From: DASTCZ01 sp963704455
Lineage (GTDB): Bacteria > Acidobacteriota > Terriglobia > Acidiferrales > UBA7541
Direction of reading: 5' to 3'
NCBI GenBank assembly: GCA_963704455.1
Contig: OY969905.1
Coordinates: 806,001-870,000 of the forward strand
Length of the DNA stretch: 64,000 nt
Below the pieces are notes generated by a model that ran no database searches, was not told the origin of the DNA, and saw only the letters and a list, made by a program, of their open reading frames with translations. The stretch's first letter is position 1. Each line of letters opens with the position of its first letter. This document shows, piece after piece, positions 33,590-42,438 of the stretch. The position numbers and the translations under genes are program-made.

Positions 33590-35221
33590 ATGAATGAGCT
33601 CGTGAATTGGTCGAAAACGCGAAAGCCGCTCGCGCTGGCGCTTATCGCGTTGACTCTTGGAGTGGGCATCATCGTAGGCACGATTATCTCCGGGCACGTT
33701 GGCGCAAGCCGAGCGTTCTTCGAGGGCGGCGCAAAAACCCTCAGCATCCCAGACCCGGTCATCATGTCCAACGCATTTGCGGGAATTGTGAACAAGCTTG
33801 AGCCCGCCGTCGTGAACATTTCTACAATTCAAACAATCCAGGTGCCCCAGCATCGCATGACCCCAAGGACGACCCCGTCTCCGTCCCCGGCGCCAACGCC
33901 GCATGGCAGAGCCCAACAGGAACCTGATCCCTACCAGGATTACTTTGACCGCTTTTTCGGTGACGGTCCGGATTCGGCACCTGTGGACCGCACCGAACGC
34001 AGTCTCGGTTCGGGAATCATTGTGGACCCCAAGGGCTTCATCCTCACCAATAACCACGTTGTGGATCAGGCCACGAAAATTGAAGTTCAGTTGAACGGCA
34101 GCACCCAAATGTACGCCGCCAAGGTCGTAGGCGTTGACGCCGATACGGATTTGGCCGTGATCAAAATTGATTACCCGCACGATTTACCCACAGCAAAACT
34201 CGGCAATTCCGATGGAGTTCAGGTGGGCGATTGGGTGCTCGCGATCGGCAGCCCGTTCAACTTGAGCGGAACCGTAACCGCGGGAATCATTAGCGCGAAA
34301 GATCGCCCCAGCAGCCAGTTCTCGGGTGAGAACCGCCAGTACCAGCGTTTTCTGCAAACCGACGCCGCCATCAATCCCGGCAATTCCGGCGGCCCGCTTG
34401 TGGACATGGCCGGACAAGTGATCGGCATCAACACCGCGATTCTCACCGGCTCGCGCAGCACCGGAAATGAAGGCGTCGGGTTTGCACTGCCATCCAACAT
34501 CGCTATCAACATTTACAACCAGATCGTCCAAAACGGCCACGTCATCCGTGGTTCCATTGGTGTCCGATTCGGCGAGAGGGAAGGCATGAATCCGGTCGTG
34601 TTGCACCGCTTGGGCGCGGAGTATGGTGTTGTGATTGGCCAGGTCGTGCTGGGTGGGCCTGCGGACAAGGCCGGCCTGAAAGTGGGAGACGTCCTGACTA
34701 AAGTGAATGGGAAGGCGGTCCACAATTCCAACGATCTCGTGGACCCGATCATTCAGACTCCCGTCGGCAACAAAGTTCGCCTCTCCTACATCCGCGACAA
34801 ACAGGAGCACGAAGTCATCATCGCGGTTGGAGACATGAGCAAGCTCTTCCCGGAAAGCGCTCAGAACAACGATGAAGAGGGAAATGCTCCGGGCGAGCCT
34901 GGGGCAGCGGCTCAATACGGCCTCCATGTGGAGGAGTTGACACCCGAAATAGCCAAGGGTCTTCACATCACCGCCAAGGGTGGCGTGGTCGTCTCCCGAG
35001 ACCCGGAAGCTGCCAGTTTCGCGGAGGATATAAACATCGGCCGCGGCGACGTCATCATTGAAATCAATGAGCTGCCCATCAACAATCTCGCTGATTTCAA
35101 GCGCGTGATAGCAACACTCAAGCCGGGGCAGGAAGTTGTGTTCAAGGTACTGCGTCCGTCAGAGTCCGGCCAGCAGTTCACGGCCTTGCTGGGCGGAGTG
35201 GTTCCGGCCTCTGACAAGTAA
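33590..35221 (+). CDS. HtrA/DegP-type periplasmic serine protease
   Basis: A 543-aa Do-like protease/chaperone from the ATG at 33590, which follows a strong GGGAGGAG site. The frame upstream to 33527 is not supported. An N-terminal membrane anchor (about 13-35) is followed by a Pro-rich linker (91-112) and the trypsin-like domain. The catalytic triad is His156 ('LTNNHVVD'), Asp187 ('DADTDLAVIKID') and Ser266 ('INPGNSGGPL'). Two PDZ domains follow ('GVVIGQVVLGGPADKAGLKVGDVLTKVNG' and 'GGVVVSRDPEAASFAEDINIGRGDVIIEIN'). It would degrade misfolded envelope proteins. A TATACT element at 33547-33552 may be its -10. A peptidoglycan-binding protein follows after 27 bp. Confidence 0.92.
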   Translation: MNELVNWSKTRKPLALALIALTLGVGIIVGTIISGHVGASRAFFEGGAKTLSIPDPVIMSNAFAGIVNKLEPAVVNISTIQTIQVPQHRMTPRTTPSPSPAPTPHGRAQQEPDPYQDYFDRFFGDGPDSAPVDRTERSLGSGIIVDPKGFILTNNHVVDQATKIEVQLNGSTQMYAAKVVGVDADTDLAVIKIDYPHDLPTAKLGNSDGVQVGDWVLAIGSPFNLSGTVTAGIISAKDRPSSQFSGENRQYQRFLQTDAAINPGNSGGPLVDMAGQVIGINTAILTGSRSTGNEGVGFALPSNIAINIYNQIVQNGHVIRGSIGVRFGEREGMNPVVLHRLGAEYGVVIGQVVLGGPADKAGLKVGDVLTKVNGKAVHNSNDLVDPIIQTPVGNKVRLSYIRDKQEHEVIIAVGDMSKLFPESAQNNDEEGNAPGEPGAAAQYGLHVEELTPEIAKGLHITAKGGVVVSRDPEAASFAEDINIGRGDVIIEINELPINNLADFKRVIATLKPGQEVVFKVLRPSESGQQFTALLGGVVPASDK

Positions 35222-35248
35222 ACGCAGCTTAGGAGCGGAACTGTAGCT

Positions 35249-35830
35249 TTGTTAAAACTGCAAAACGCGATTCACGGGGCTGCCGGCGCGCTGTTGCTCG
35301 CCGGCAGCTTCGGCCTTGTGTGCGCTGCGGCTTTTGCGCAAACCCAAGCCACCAAGCCTCCGGCTAACGGAACTTCCTCCAGCACTACAAGGCCGGCAAT
35401 CTCCGCCCCATCTCAAAAATCCAGCCCAAATTCCTCAACTACTCACAGCTCGGCGACAAACTCGAAGTCAACTTCCGGCACTGCGTCGAAGACGGGCTCG
35501 AAGTCCAGCGCGCGGAAAAAGTCAGCCAGCTCAAAATCCTCGCGCGTGAAGGCGCAGACCACGCCCACGCCCGACCGCATTCGCGACATCCAGTCCGCAT
35601 TAGCCAAGGCAGGCGCTTACGACGGCGAACCAACTGGCAAGTGGGACGCGCAAACCACTTCATCCTTAACAAAATTCCAGCAGTCGAATGGCCTGTCGCC
35701 AACAGGCAAGCTTGACGCGCTCACTCTACAAAAACTCGGCCTCGGCTCCGACACAGCAGGGAAGGGCGCCCCGCGCCCGGCGGTAACTCCCACGTCCACA
35801 GCGTCCACCACCGCCGGAACCCACCGCTAG
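35249..35830 (+). CDS. Exported peptidoglycan-binding-domain protein
   Basis: A 193-aa exported protein with a signal peptide (cleavage near 'CAAAFAQ'), a long Ser/Thr/Lys-rich disordered segment (about 35-105) and one PGBD1 domain ('RIRDIQSALAKAGAYDGEPTGKWDAQTTSSLTKFQQSNGLSPTGKLDALTLQKLGLG'). The tail is Pro/Thr-rich. There is no ATG; the start is a TTG at 35249 with AGGAG 13 bp upstream, a rather long spacing. It follows the htrA-like gene by 27 bp and is probably in the same transcript. It would sit in the periplasm bound to murein; no catalytic domain is present. Confidence 0.82.
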   Translation: MLKLQNAIHGAAGALLLAGSFGLVCAAAFAQTQATKPPANGTSSSTTRPAISAPSQKSSPNSSTTHSSATNSKSTSGTASKTGSKSSARKKSASSKSSRVKAQTTPTPDRIRDIQSALAKAGAYDGEPTGKWDAQTTSSLTKFQQSNGLSPTGKLDALTLQKLGLGSDTAGKGAPRPAVTPTSTASTTAGTHR

Positions 35831-35928
35831 TCTGAAATCATCCAATAGATGCTTCGTTGACGCTCGCGGAGCGCTTTGTTAACTTGGTTCGTCCGCACTC
35901 TTAAACGAGAGAATCCCCAGGAGGCAGC

Positions 35929-37446
35929 ATGACCACCGCCGTCGCACCGAAGCTCTACAAAAACTACATCCACGGAGAATGGCAGGAAGCGCGCGGCGGC
36001 AAATCGCTCGAGAACCGCAATCCCGCGAACACCGACGAGCTAATCGGAATGTTCGCAGCCAGCAGCGAAGAAGACATCAATCTTGCCGTGGACTCCGCCG
36101 CTGAAGCCTATAAGAGCTGGCGCCTCACGCCAGCGCCTCGCCGCGCCGAAATTCTCTACCGCGCTGCCGAACTTCTCGTGCGCCGCAAAGACGAATTTGC
36201 CCGCGACATGACGCGCGAAATGGGCAAGATCCTCACCGAAGCTCGCGGCGACGTTCAGGAAGCCATTGACATGACCTATTACATGGCGGGCGAAGGCCGC
36301 CGCCAGTTCGGCGTCACAACTCCATCCGAGCTTCCGAATAAATTTGCAATGAGCGTCCGCGCGCCAATCGGCGTCGCCGGCCTCATCACGCCCTGGAATT
36401 TCCCGATGGCCATCCCGTCATGGAAAATCACGCCAGCGCTCGTTTGCGGAAACACGGTCGTCATCAAGCCTGCCGAAGACACTCCGCTCTCGGCCTATAG
36501 CTTCGTGCAAGCGCTCGACGAAGCCGGCCTCCCTCGCGGCGTCGTCAACATCGTCATGGGCGACGGCCTCTCCGCAGGCGCGCCGCTGGTCAGCCATCCC
36601 GGAGTCTCGCTCATCAGCTTCACCGGTTCGAGCGAAGTCGGCCGCCTCGTCAGCGAGGCCTGCGCGCCCACCTTCAAGAAGTGCACCCTCGAAATGGGCG
36701 GCAAGAACATCATCGTCGTGATGGACGACGCCAATCTCGATCTCGCTGTCGAAGGCGCCGTGTGGGGAGGCTTCGGCACCTCCGGCCAGCGCTGCACCGC
36801 GGCCAGCCGTCTCGCCGTCCACAAAAAAATTTACGGAGAATTTGTTGAGCGCTTCGTCGAGCGCGTGCGCGCCTTGCGCGTCGGTGACGGTCTCGACCCC
36901 GCCACCGAAATGGGCCCGGTGATCAACGAAGCTGCGCTGAAAAAGACCATGGAGTACGTGGACATCGCGCGCAACGAAGGCGCGAAGCTCGCCTGCGGCG
37001 GCCACCGCCTCGACAAAGGCCCGCTCGCCAAAGGCTGGTTCCACGAGCCCACGGTCTTCACGGACGCCGATCCCAAGATGCGCATCTCTTGCGAAGAGGT
37101 TTTTGGCCCCGTCGTCGCCGTAATTCCATTCGACGGCTTTGGCCAGGCAATCGATATCGCAAACAGCTCGAGCTATGGCCTCTCGGCCTCCATCTACACG
37201 CGCGACGTCAACAAAGCCTTCAAAGCCATGCGCGAACTCGAAACGGGAATTGTTTACGTCAACGCTCCGACCATCGGCGCCGAAACGCACTTGCCTTTCG
37301 GCGGCGCCAAGCAAACCGGCAATGGCCATCGCGAAGCCGCCACTGCCGCGCTCGATTTCTATTCCGAATGGAAAACTCTTTACATTGACTATTCCGACCG
37401 CCTCCAGCGCGCCCAAATTGACACCGACGGCGCCGGCGGCGAGTAG
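35929..37446 (+). CDS. NAD(P)-dependent aldehyde dehydrogenase
   Basis: A 505-aa ALDH-superfamily enzyme that oxidises an aldehyde to an acid. Key residues are Asn157 ('TPWNFPMAIP'), Lys180 ('NTVVIKPAEDTP'), Glu255 ('TLEMGGKN') and the nucleophile Cys289 ('GTSGQRCTAASR'). The C-terminal 'PTIGAETHLPFGGAKQTGNGHREAATAALDFYSEWKTLYIDYS' resembles the semialdehyde-type members (2-oxoglutarate semialdehyde, aminoadipate semialdehyde). The exact substrate cannot be fixed from sequence. AGGAGG is well placed before the ATG. It is probably its own transcription unit, with 98 bp before it and padR's promoter after it. Confidence 0.87.
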   Translation: MTTAVAPKLYKNYIHGEWQEARGGKSLENRNPANTDELIGMFAASSEEDINLAVDSAAEAYKSWRLTPAPRRAEILYRAAELLVRRKDEFARDMTREMGKILTEARGDVQEAIDMTYYMAGEGRRQFGVTTPSELPNKFAMSVRAPIGVAGLITPWNFPMAIPSWKITPALVCGNTVVIKPAEDTPLSAYSFVQALDEAGLPRGVVNIVMGDGLSAGAPLVSHPGVSLISFTGSSEVGRLVSEACAPTFKKCTLEMGGKNIIVVMDDANLDLAVEGAVWGGFGTSGQRCTAASRLAVHKKIYGEFVERFVERVRALRVGDGLDPATEMGPVINEAALKKTMEYVDIARNEGAKLACGGHRLDKGPLAKGWFHEPTVFTDADPKMRISCEEVFGPVVAVIPFDGFGQAIDIANSSSYGLSASIYTRDVNKAFKAMRELETGIVYVNAPTIGAETHLPFGGAKQTGNGHREAATAALDFYSEWKTLYIDYSDRLQRAQIDTDGAGGE

Positions 37447-37551
37447 TTGATCGCTTCGCCGACGCTTGAAGTCGGAGACCCTGCGAAAGTCCTCTCAGGC
37501 TGGGATGCAGCGGCATGCCCGGTTTGTTCTAGGGCTGCCTTACGCTTCTCC

Positions 37552-37580
37552 TTGACAGACTAGGAGACCCGCATTATATT
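37552..37580 (+). promoter_or_regulatory. Strong sigma-70-type promoter of padR-permease operon
   Basis: A perfect TTGACA (37552-37557) and TATATT (37575-37580) are 17 bp apart, one mismatch from full consensus. The putative PadR operator arms lie in the spacer, at the -10 edge and in the leader. Confidence 0.75.
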
Positions 37581-37596
37581 CCTAGCCCACCTAGGA
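37560..37596. promoter_or_regulatory. Putative PadR operator: three CTAGGA/TCCTAG arms
   Basis: CTAGGA (37560-37565), TCCTAG (37580-37585) and CTAGGA (37591-37596) form two overlapping inverted repeats that share the middle arm, with centres of 14 and 5 bp. They cover the promoter spacer, the -10 and the ribosome-binding region of padR. The layout strongly suggests autorepression by the PadR protein encoded immediately downstream. Confidence 0.6.
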
Positions 37597-37606
37597 GAAC
37601 CGCTCC

Positions 37607-37948
37607 GTGGTCAAACAACCCGACCTGCTTCCCGGCACGCTCGATATGATGATCCTCAAGGCCATTTCCCTCGGCCCCCTGCACGGCTATGGTGTTCTCC
37701 TCCGCATCCAGCAGATCTCCAGGGATCGCCTCCAAATTCAACAAGGATCTTTGTATCCCGCGCTGTACCGCCTCGAACACAACGGCTGGATCGCCGCCGA
37801 ATGGGGCGAATCGGAAAACAATCGCAAGGCTAAGTTCTACCGGCTCACCGCATCGGGAAAGCGCAAACTGCAAACCGAGGCCGATAAGTGGAACTCCATG
37901 GCCGACGTAATCGCCGGAATTCTTCATTCCACTCCGGAGGAAGTATGA
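37607..37948 (+). CDS. PadR-family transcriptional regulator (acidobacterial permease-linked type)
   Basis: A 113-aa PadR repressor: a winged helix ('LPGTLDMMILKAISLGPLHGYGVLLRIQQISRDRLQIQQGSLYPALYRLEHNGWIAAEWGESENNRKAKFYRLTASGKRKL') and a short C-terminal dimerisation helix. The GTG start has AGGAG 9 bp upstream. This short PadR form, found just before FtsX-like orphan permeases, is a recognised acidobacterial group (TIGR03433 type). Its stop overlaps the permease start (ATGA). The promoter carries three CTAGGA-type arms, so negative autoregulation is likely; the inducer is unknown. Confidence 0.92.
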   Translation: MVKQPDLLPGTLDMMILKAISLGPLHGYGVLLRIQQISRDRLQIQQGSLYPALYRLEHNGWIAAEWGESENNRKAKFYRLTASGKRKLQTEADKWNSMADVIAGILHSTPEEV

Positions 37949-40581
37949 CTTTTTCGAGCCGCCTCCGTTCCTGGTTGCGCGCAACCTTTTTGCGCTCTCG
38001 CATGGAAAGCGAAATGGACGCCGAGCTTCGCTTTCACATCGAAGCGTATACGGAAGATTTAATCCGCCGCGGAGTGTCTCGCCAAGAAGCGCTCCGCCGC
38101 GCGCGCCTCGAATTCGGTGCAATGGATCGCGCCAAAGAGGAATGCCGCGAAGAGCGCGGCGTACATCTTCTCGACACGCTCTCTCAAGACCTGCGCTTTG
38201 CCGCCCGCATGTTGCGCAAGTCGCCCGGCTTTTCAGCGGTCGCCATCCTGACTCTCGCGATTGGCATCGGCGCGAACACCGCCATCTTCAGCGTTGTTAA
38301 CGCGGTCCTGCTGCGCCCTCTTCCGTATCCGGATTCGGATCGCCTCACCACCGTTTTGGTCGGTGTGGGAAACGCGACCCGCGCCCCCGCGTCGGCATTT
38401 CAGCTCTACCAAATCCGCCAGCGCACAAAGGAATTTGATCAGGTGGCCGGCATTTGGGTCACCAACGGCTCACTCCCCGGCGAAGGTGAACCGGAACAAG
38501 TAAAGGTCGGCTTCGTCACCACCAATTTTCTCCCTCTGCTTTGCGCCCGCCCGGAGCTGGGCCGCTTCTTCGGCCCCGAAGATGAAGCGCCCAAAGCGCC
38601 ATGGGGCGTCGTGATCTCGCATGGCGTGTGGGTGCGCCGATTTGGCTCCGACCCCGCCATCATCGGCAAGTCCATCCGCAGCGGCACAGGCTCTGCCGTG
38701 GTTGTCGGCGTAATGCCCAGGGATTTCAAATTTATTTTCTCCGGCGACGCCAGCTTTCCGCCAATTGTCGACGTCTTCTATCCGGTATTCGTTGACGCTT
38801 CGGATCCAAACGGCCCCGGCTATCTTCACCTGATTGGTCGCCTGCGTCCCGGAAGCAATCTTGCGCGCGCGCGGCAGGACGCCGATTCCGCCGCCGCTCA
38901 AATTCGATTGTTGGGCGTGGGCGCGGACCACTCGACATTTCGCCTTTACGTTTTTCCTTTGCAGGATGACGTTGTCCGCGACGTCCGACGCACTTTGCTC
39001 CTTCTCTTCGGCGGCGTCGGCTTTGTCCTCCTGATTTCCTCGGCGAACGTCACGAATCTTCTTTTATCCCGAGCCGCGGGGCGCACCCGCGAAATGACGG
39101 TGCGTGCCGCGCTCGGCGCATCCCGCGGAAGGCTCGTGCGTCAACTTTTGACGGAGAACGCCTTGCTCGCTTTCCTCGGAGCCCTTGCCGCGTTGGGTAT
39201 CGGGTGGGCCGCGCTGCGCGCAATCCTCGCGGCTCGTCCGCCGTCGCTCGCAAATTTCGGCGGCGTCAATCTCGACGCCAAAGTCTTGGCGTTTACTTTC
39301 GCTGTCTCAATTTTCACAAGCGCTCTGTTCGGAATCGCGCCGGTTCTCTCCGCAAGCCGCCTCGATTTGGCGCGGAGCCTCAAAGAATCAAATCGCTCGG
39401 CGGGTAAGACCGGGCGCGGGTGGAATAGGTTTCTTGTTTCAGCCGAAATCGCTTTGGGATTCGTCCTACTCATCGGCACGGGCCTTCTGGTTCGCACGTT
39501 TGTGAACGTCCTGCGCGTGGACCCCGGCTTCCGCGCCGAAAATATTTTCAGCTTTCAAATTCCGTCGCCGAAATACGAAATGCTCCGCCAGTTGCGCCAG
39601 AATCTTTCGGCGCTCCCCGGCGTTCAATCCGTCGCCGCGGTTTCCCATCTTCCGCTCGATAGCGCCGCCAACTGGTACGACTACTATTGGAAAGAAGGCG
39701 CTCCGCCGGAGCAGCAGAACACCGTCATGGCCGACCATCGTTCCATCCTGCCCGGATATTTCGCGACCATCGGCGCAACTCTGATCGCAGGCCGCGATTT
39801 CACCGAACTCGACGACGCGGCGCACGAACATGTCGCCATCATTGACGATGTTCTCGCGAAGCAGCTCTGGCCGGATGGCGGCGCCATCGGCAAGAAACTG
39901 AATATTTCTCTTTCGCCGAAAGGTCCGTATCAATTTGAGCGGGGCTGGGCCGCGATCGTGGGCGTCGTTCAACACATCCAATTCCATTCCCTCACCGCTA
40001 TCGTCCGGCCGCAAGTCTACGTGCCCTTTCAACTCGCGCCGCGGCCGATGTCCATTGTGATCCGCACTGCGGGCGTCGTCCCGAATCTCTCTTCACTCGC
40101 GCGGGCGCAGGTTGCCCTCCTGAATAGGACCATGCCGGTTTCAAACATTGCGCCACTTTCAGAGAACGTCACCCGCGCGCGCTCGCAAAGCCGTTTTGCG
40201 TCATTGCTCGCGGCATCGCTTTCCGCAATCGCGTTGCTCCTCGCGTGCATCGGCATCTACGGCGTCCTCTCCTACTCCGTTTCGCAGCGCATCGGCGAAA
40301 TTGGAATTCGCATGGCGATTGGAGCGGGTCGCGCCGAAGTCATGAGAATGGTTCTTGCAAACAGCCTCAAACCCGTTTTGCTCGGCCTGGTTGCCGGCGT
40401 TTTGATGTCTCTCGCTATGTCGCCTCTGCTCGCCGACTTGCTGTTCGGCGTCGAGCCGGGAGATTGGGCAAACTACGCCGCAATCGTAGCGGTCGTACTT
40501 TTGGTGAGCCTGCTTGCATCATTCATCCCTGCGCGCCGCGCAACGCGCATCGATCCTTTGGTCGCGCTTCGTCATGAATAA
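37945..40581 (+). CDS. Acidobacterial duplicated orphan permease (MacB/FtsX-like)
   Basis: An 878-aa MacB/FtsX-type permease with no ATPase domain, from the ATG at 37945 (CGGAGG before it, 4-bp overlap with padR). The N-terminal prefix (about 1-80, 'SEMDAELRFHIEAYTEDLIRRGVSRQEALRRARLEFG') precedes a first membrane helix at about 95-120. Two FtsX modules follow: 'LLLFGGVGFVLLISSANVTNLLLSRAAGRTREMTVRAALGASRGRLVRQLLTENALLAFLGA' and the C-terminal 'SYSVSQRIGEIGIRMAIGAGRAEVMRMVLANSLKPVLLG'. This is the ADOP (TIGR03434-type) family, expanded in Acidobacteria and of unknown substrate. The partner ATPase must be supplied elsewhere, if there is one. Confidence 0.93.
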   Translation: MTFSSRLRSWLRATFLRSRMESEMDAELRFHIEAYTEDLIRRGVSRQEALRRARLEFGAMDRAKEECREERGVHLLDTLSQDLRFAARMLRKSPGFSAVAILTLAIGIGANTAIFSVVNAVLLRPLPYPDSDRLTTVLVGVGNATRAPASAFQLYQIRQRTKEFDQVAGIWVTNGSLPGEGEPEQVKVGFVTTNFLPLLCARPELGRFFGPEDEAPKAPWGVVISHGVWVRRFGSDPAIIGKSIRSGTGSAVVVGVMPRDFKFIFSGDASFPPIVDVFYPVFVDASDPNGPGYLHLIGRLRPGSNLARARQDADSAAAQIRLLGVGADHSTFRLYVFPLQDDVVRDVRRTLLLLFGGVGFVLLISSANVTNLLLSRAAGRTREMTVRAALGASRGRLVRQLLTENALLAFLGALAALGIGWAALRAILAARPPSLANFGGVNLDAKVLAFTFAVSIFTSALFGIAPVLSASRLDLARSLKESNRSAGKTGRGWNRFLVSAEIALGFVLLIGTGLLVRTFVNVLRVDPGFRAENIFSFQIPSPKYEMLRQLRQNLSALPGVQSVAAVSHLPLDSAANWYDYYWKEGAPPEQQNTVMADHRSILPGYFATIGATLIAGRDFTELDDAAHEHVAIIDDVLAKQLWPDGGAIGKKLNISLSPKGPYQFERGWAAIVGVVQHIQFHSLTAIVRPQVYVPFQLAPRPMSIVIRTAGVVPNLSSLARAQVALLNRTMPVSNIAPLSENVTRARSQSRFASLLAASLSAIALLLACIGIYGVLSYSVSQRIGEIGIRMAIGAGRAEVMRMVLANSLKPVLLGLVAGVLMSLAMSPLLADLLFGVEPGDWANYAAIVAVVLLVSLLASFIPARRATRIDPLVALRHE

Positions 40582-41821
40582 CTCGTCAACCTCGCGCGTC
40601 CTGTCCTTGGATTTTGTTCGCGGCATCGCCATGATCCTCATGGCCATAGATCACGTGCGCGTGTATTCAGGACTGCCCGCGGGTGGCCCGACCCCGGGAA
40701 TCTTCTTCACCCGCTGGATTACCCACTTCGTCGCCCCTGCGTTTGTGTTTCTCGCCGGCACGTCAATCTTCTTGCATGGACGCAAGCTGCCCAATCGCGC
40801 GGCCCTGTCCAAATTTCTTTTGGTTCGGGGCGTCTGGCTCATACTTCTTGAGCTTACAGTCCTGCGGATCGCCTGGACTTTTAATTTCGATTTTGCCCAT
40901 TATCTGCTGGCAGGCGTGATCTGGATGATTGGGTGGTGCATGATCATCATGGCGGGGCTGGTATTCCTGCCAATCTCGGTGAACGCGACCGTCGGCGTGG
41001 CAATTATCGCGCTGCACAATCTTACCGGCCTGTTCAGCGGCCCATTGGAACGGGCGTTCGGTACGGACGGGCCGAATTGGTTTCTTAATCTTTTGTATTT
41101 TGGCACCGGCGGAGAACTCAAGATCGGCCACGCAGGCCCGCCGCTCGTCATCCTCTATGTCATAGTGCCGTGGATTGGCGTAATGATGGCCGGATACGCG
41201 TTCGGTTCGGTGATGAAGATGGAACCAAATCGCCGCCGCGCTTTTTGTCTAAAGCTCGGCGCGGCGTTGACTGTTCTTTTCATTTTACTCCGCGCGGCAA
41301 ATCTATACGGGGATCCGCGTCCTTGGAGGAGCCCTCCTCCAGTCCCCGCCGTTGCGATCCAAACCTCCGGCGCTCCCGCGCCCGCGCCGCAGTTCGCGCG
41401 GCCGGCAATGCCTGCCGCGCTCAGTTTTCTCAACACCACAAAATATCCCGCGTCGCTCTTATTCCTGCTGATGACGCTAGGCCCAATGTTCCTTGTCTTA
41501 GGGCTCGCGGAAAATTGGCGCGGCAGCGTTGCGCAAATTGCCGTGACGTATGGCCGCGTCCCGATGTTCTATTATCTTCTGCACATCCCGCTCATCCATC
41601 TTGCCGCGTGCGTTGTCTCGCTGATTCGTGAGGGCCACATAAATAGTTGGCTGTTTGCCAATCATCCCATGGCTGCGGGCCCCGCGCCTGCGGGATACAC
41701 ATGGAGTCTTGGCTTGCTTTACGCGGTATACGCGATCTGCGTGGCCCTGCTCTATTTCCCCTGTCGTTGGTACGCGCAGTTGCGTGCCACGCGGAAATCG
41801 AAATGGCTCAGTTACCTGTGA
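40574..41821 (+). CDS. DUF1624 / heparan-alpha-glucosaminide acetyltransferase-like membrane protein
   Basis: A 415-aa polytopic membrane protein from the ATG at 40574, overlapping the permease stop by 8 bp. About ten hydrophobic segments are visible. The N-terminal block 'RVLSLDFVRGIAMILMAIDHVRVYSG...ITHFVAPAFVFLAGTSIFLHG' is typical of the DUF1624/HGSNAT acyltransferase group, whose conserved 'MAIDH' His is the proposed acetyl carrier. A proline-rich loop (about 255-285) and a C-terminal 'GRVPMFYYLLHIPLIHLAA' block also fit. It would acetylate a sugar or other periplasmic substrate. Overlap suggests co-expression with the padR-permease operon. Confidence 0.82.
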   Translation: MNNSSTSRVLSLDFVRGIAMILMAIDHVRVYSGLPAGGPTPGIFFTRWITHFVAPAFVFLAGTSIFLHGRKLPNRAALSKFLLVRGVWLILLELTVLRIAWTFNFDFAHYLLAGVIWMIGWCMIIMAGLVFLPISVNATVGVAIIALHNLTGLFSGPLERAFGTDGPNWFLNLLYFGTGGELKIGHAGPPLVILYVIVPWIGVMMAGYAFGSVMKMEPNRRRAFCLKLGAALTVLFILLRAANLYGDPRPWRSPPPVPAVAIQTSGAPAPAPQFARPAMPAALSFLNTTKYPASLLFLLMTLGPMFLVLGLAENWRGSVAQIAVTYGRVPMFYYLLHIPLIHLAACVVSLIREGHINSWLFANHPMAAGPAPAGYTWSLGLLYAVYAICVALLYFPCRWYAQLRATRKSKWLSYL

Positions 41822-41960
41822 TATGGCATCAGGCTTCACCGCATCAATCATGTGCAATTGAAACTCTAACTCCGGTTGTGTCTCAAATTGACTTTCTCAC
41901 CCGGATGAATCCGCATGCGACCTTGCTAGGATTTGATCCCATGCCCAAAGGAGACCTTGC

Positions 41961-42359
41961 ATGGCACGGCCAGCTATACCCGGCATTTCACCGTGCTTCA
42001 TCGTGCGGAACGTCACAGCGGCAACATCGTTCTATCGCGATATGCTCGGTTTTGACGTCACCTATCAGCAGCCCGATCGCGACCCATTTTTTGCGATTGT
42101 GCTCCGCGATGGAGCGATGATCTTCGTCAAGTCGGTCGGCGTGGAACCGCTCCCAAACCGCAAGCGCCACCCATGGGCGGGATGGGACGCTTACGTCCAA
42201 GTGCCCGATCCGGATGCGCTGGCGGCCGAGTTTACGTCGCGTGGTGTGACCTTTTCTGTACCGCTCAAAGATACCAATGACGGCCTGCGTGGCTTCGAGC
42301 TCGAAGATGCCGACGGCTATGTCTTGTTTTTCGGCCGCCCTCGCGAAAATTCAAACTGA
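41961..42359 (+). CDS. VOC (glyoxalase/bleomycin-resistance) fold protein
   Basis: A 132-aa single-module vicinal-oxygen-chelate protein, cytoplasmic. The two beta-alpha-beta-beta-beta repeats are visible: 'SPCFIVRNVTAATSFYRDMLGFDVTYQQPDRDPFFAIVLRDGAMIFV' and 'WDAYVQVPDPDALAAEFTSRGVTFSVPLKDTNDGLRGFELEDADGYVLFFG'. The terminal 'FELEDADGYVLFF' carries the usual metal-site Glu. The substrate is unknown (glyoxalase, dioxygenase or antibiotic-binding). AAAGGAG lies 10 bp before the ATG, and an extended -10 (TGCTAGGAT) ends at 41932. Confidence 0.83.
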   Translation: MARPAIPGISPCFIVRNVTAATSFYRDMLGFDVTYQQPDRDPFFAIVLRDGAMIFVKSVGVEPLPNRKRHPWAGWDAYVQVPDPDALAAEFTSRGVTFSVPLKDTNDGLRGFELEDADGYVLFFGRPRENSN

Positions 42360-42438
42360 GACACTATCAAACGCCGCCGCTGTTGCGTCCTCTTGACGCC
42401 CTGCTTACAATGAAATCAGGGGAAATCCCCCACGCATA

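Noticed and set aside
36418..37416. 332-aa minus-strand open frame inside the aldehyde dehydrogenase
   Set aside because: Caused by GC-rich third positions of the real gene; no start context and no family features.
42418..42430. GGGGAAATCCCC palindrome before hrcA as an HrcA operator
   Set aside because: It is not the CIRCE sequence, and the two-base centre cannot form an RNA hairpin; too short to call.
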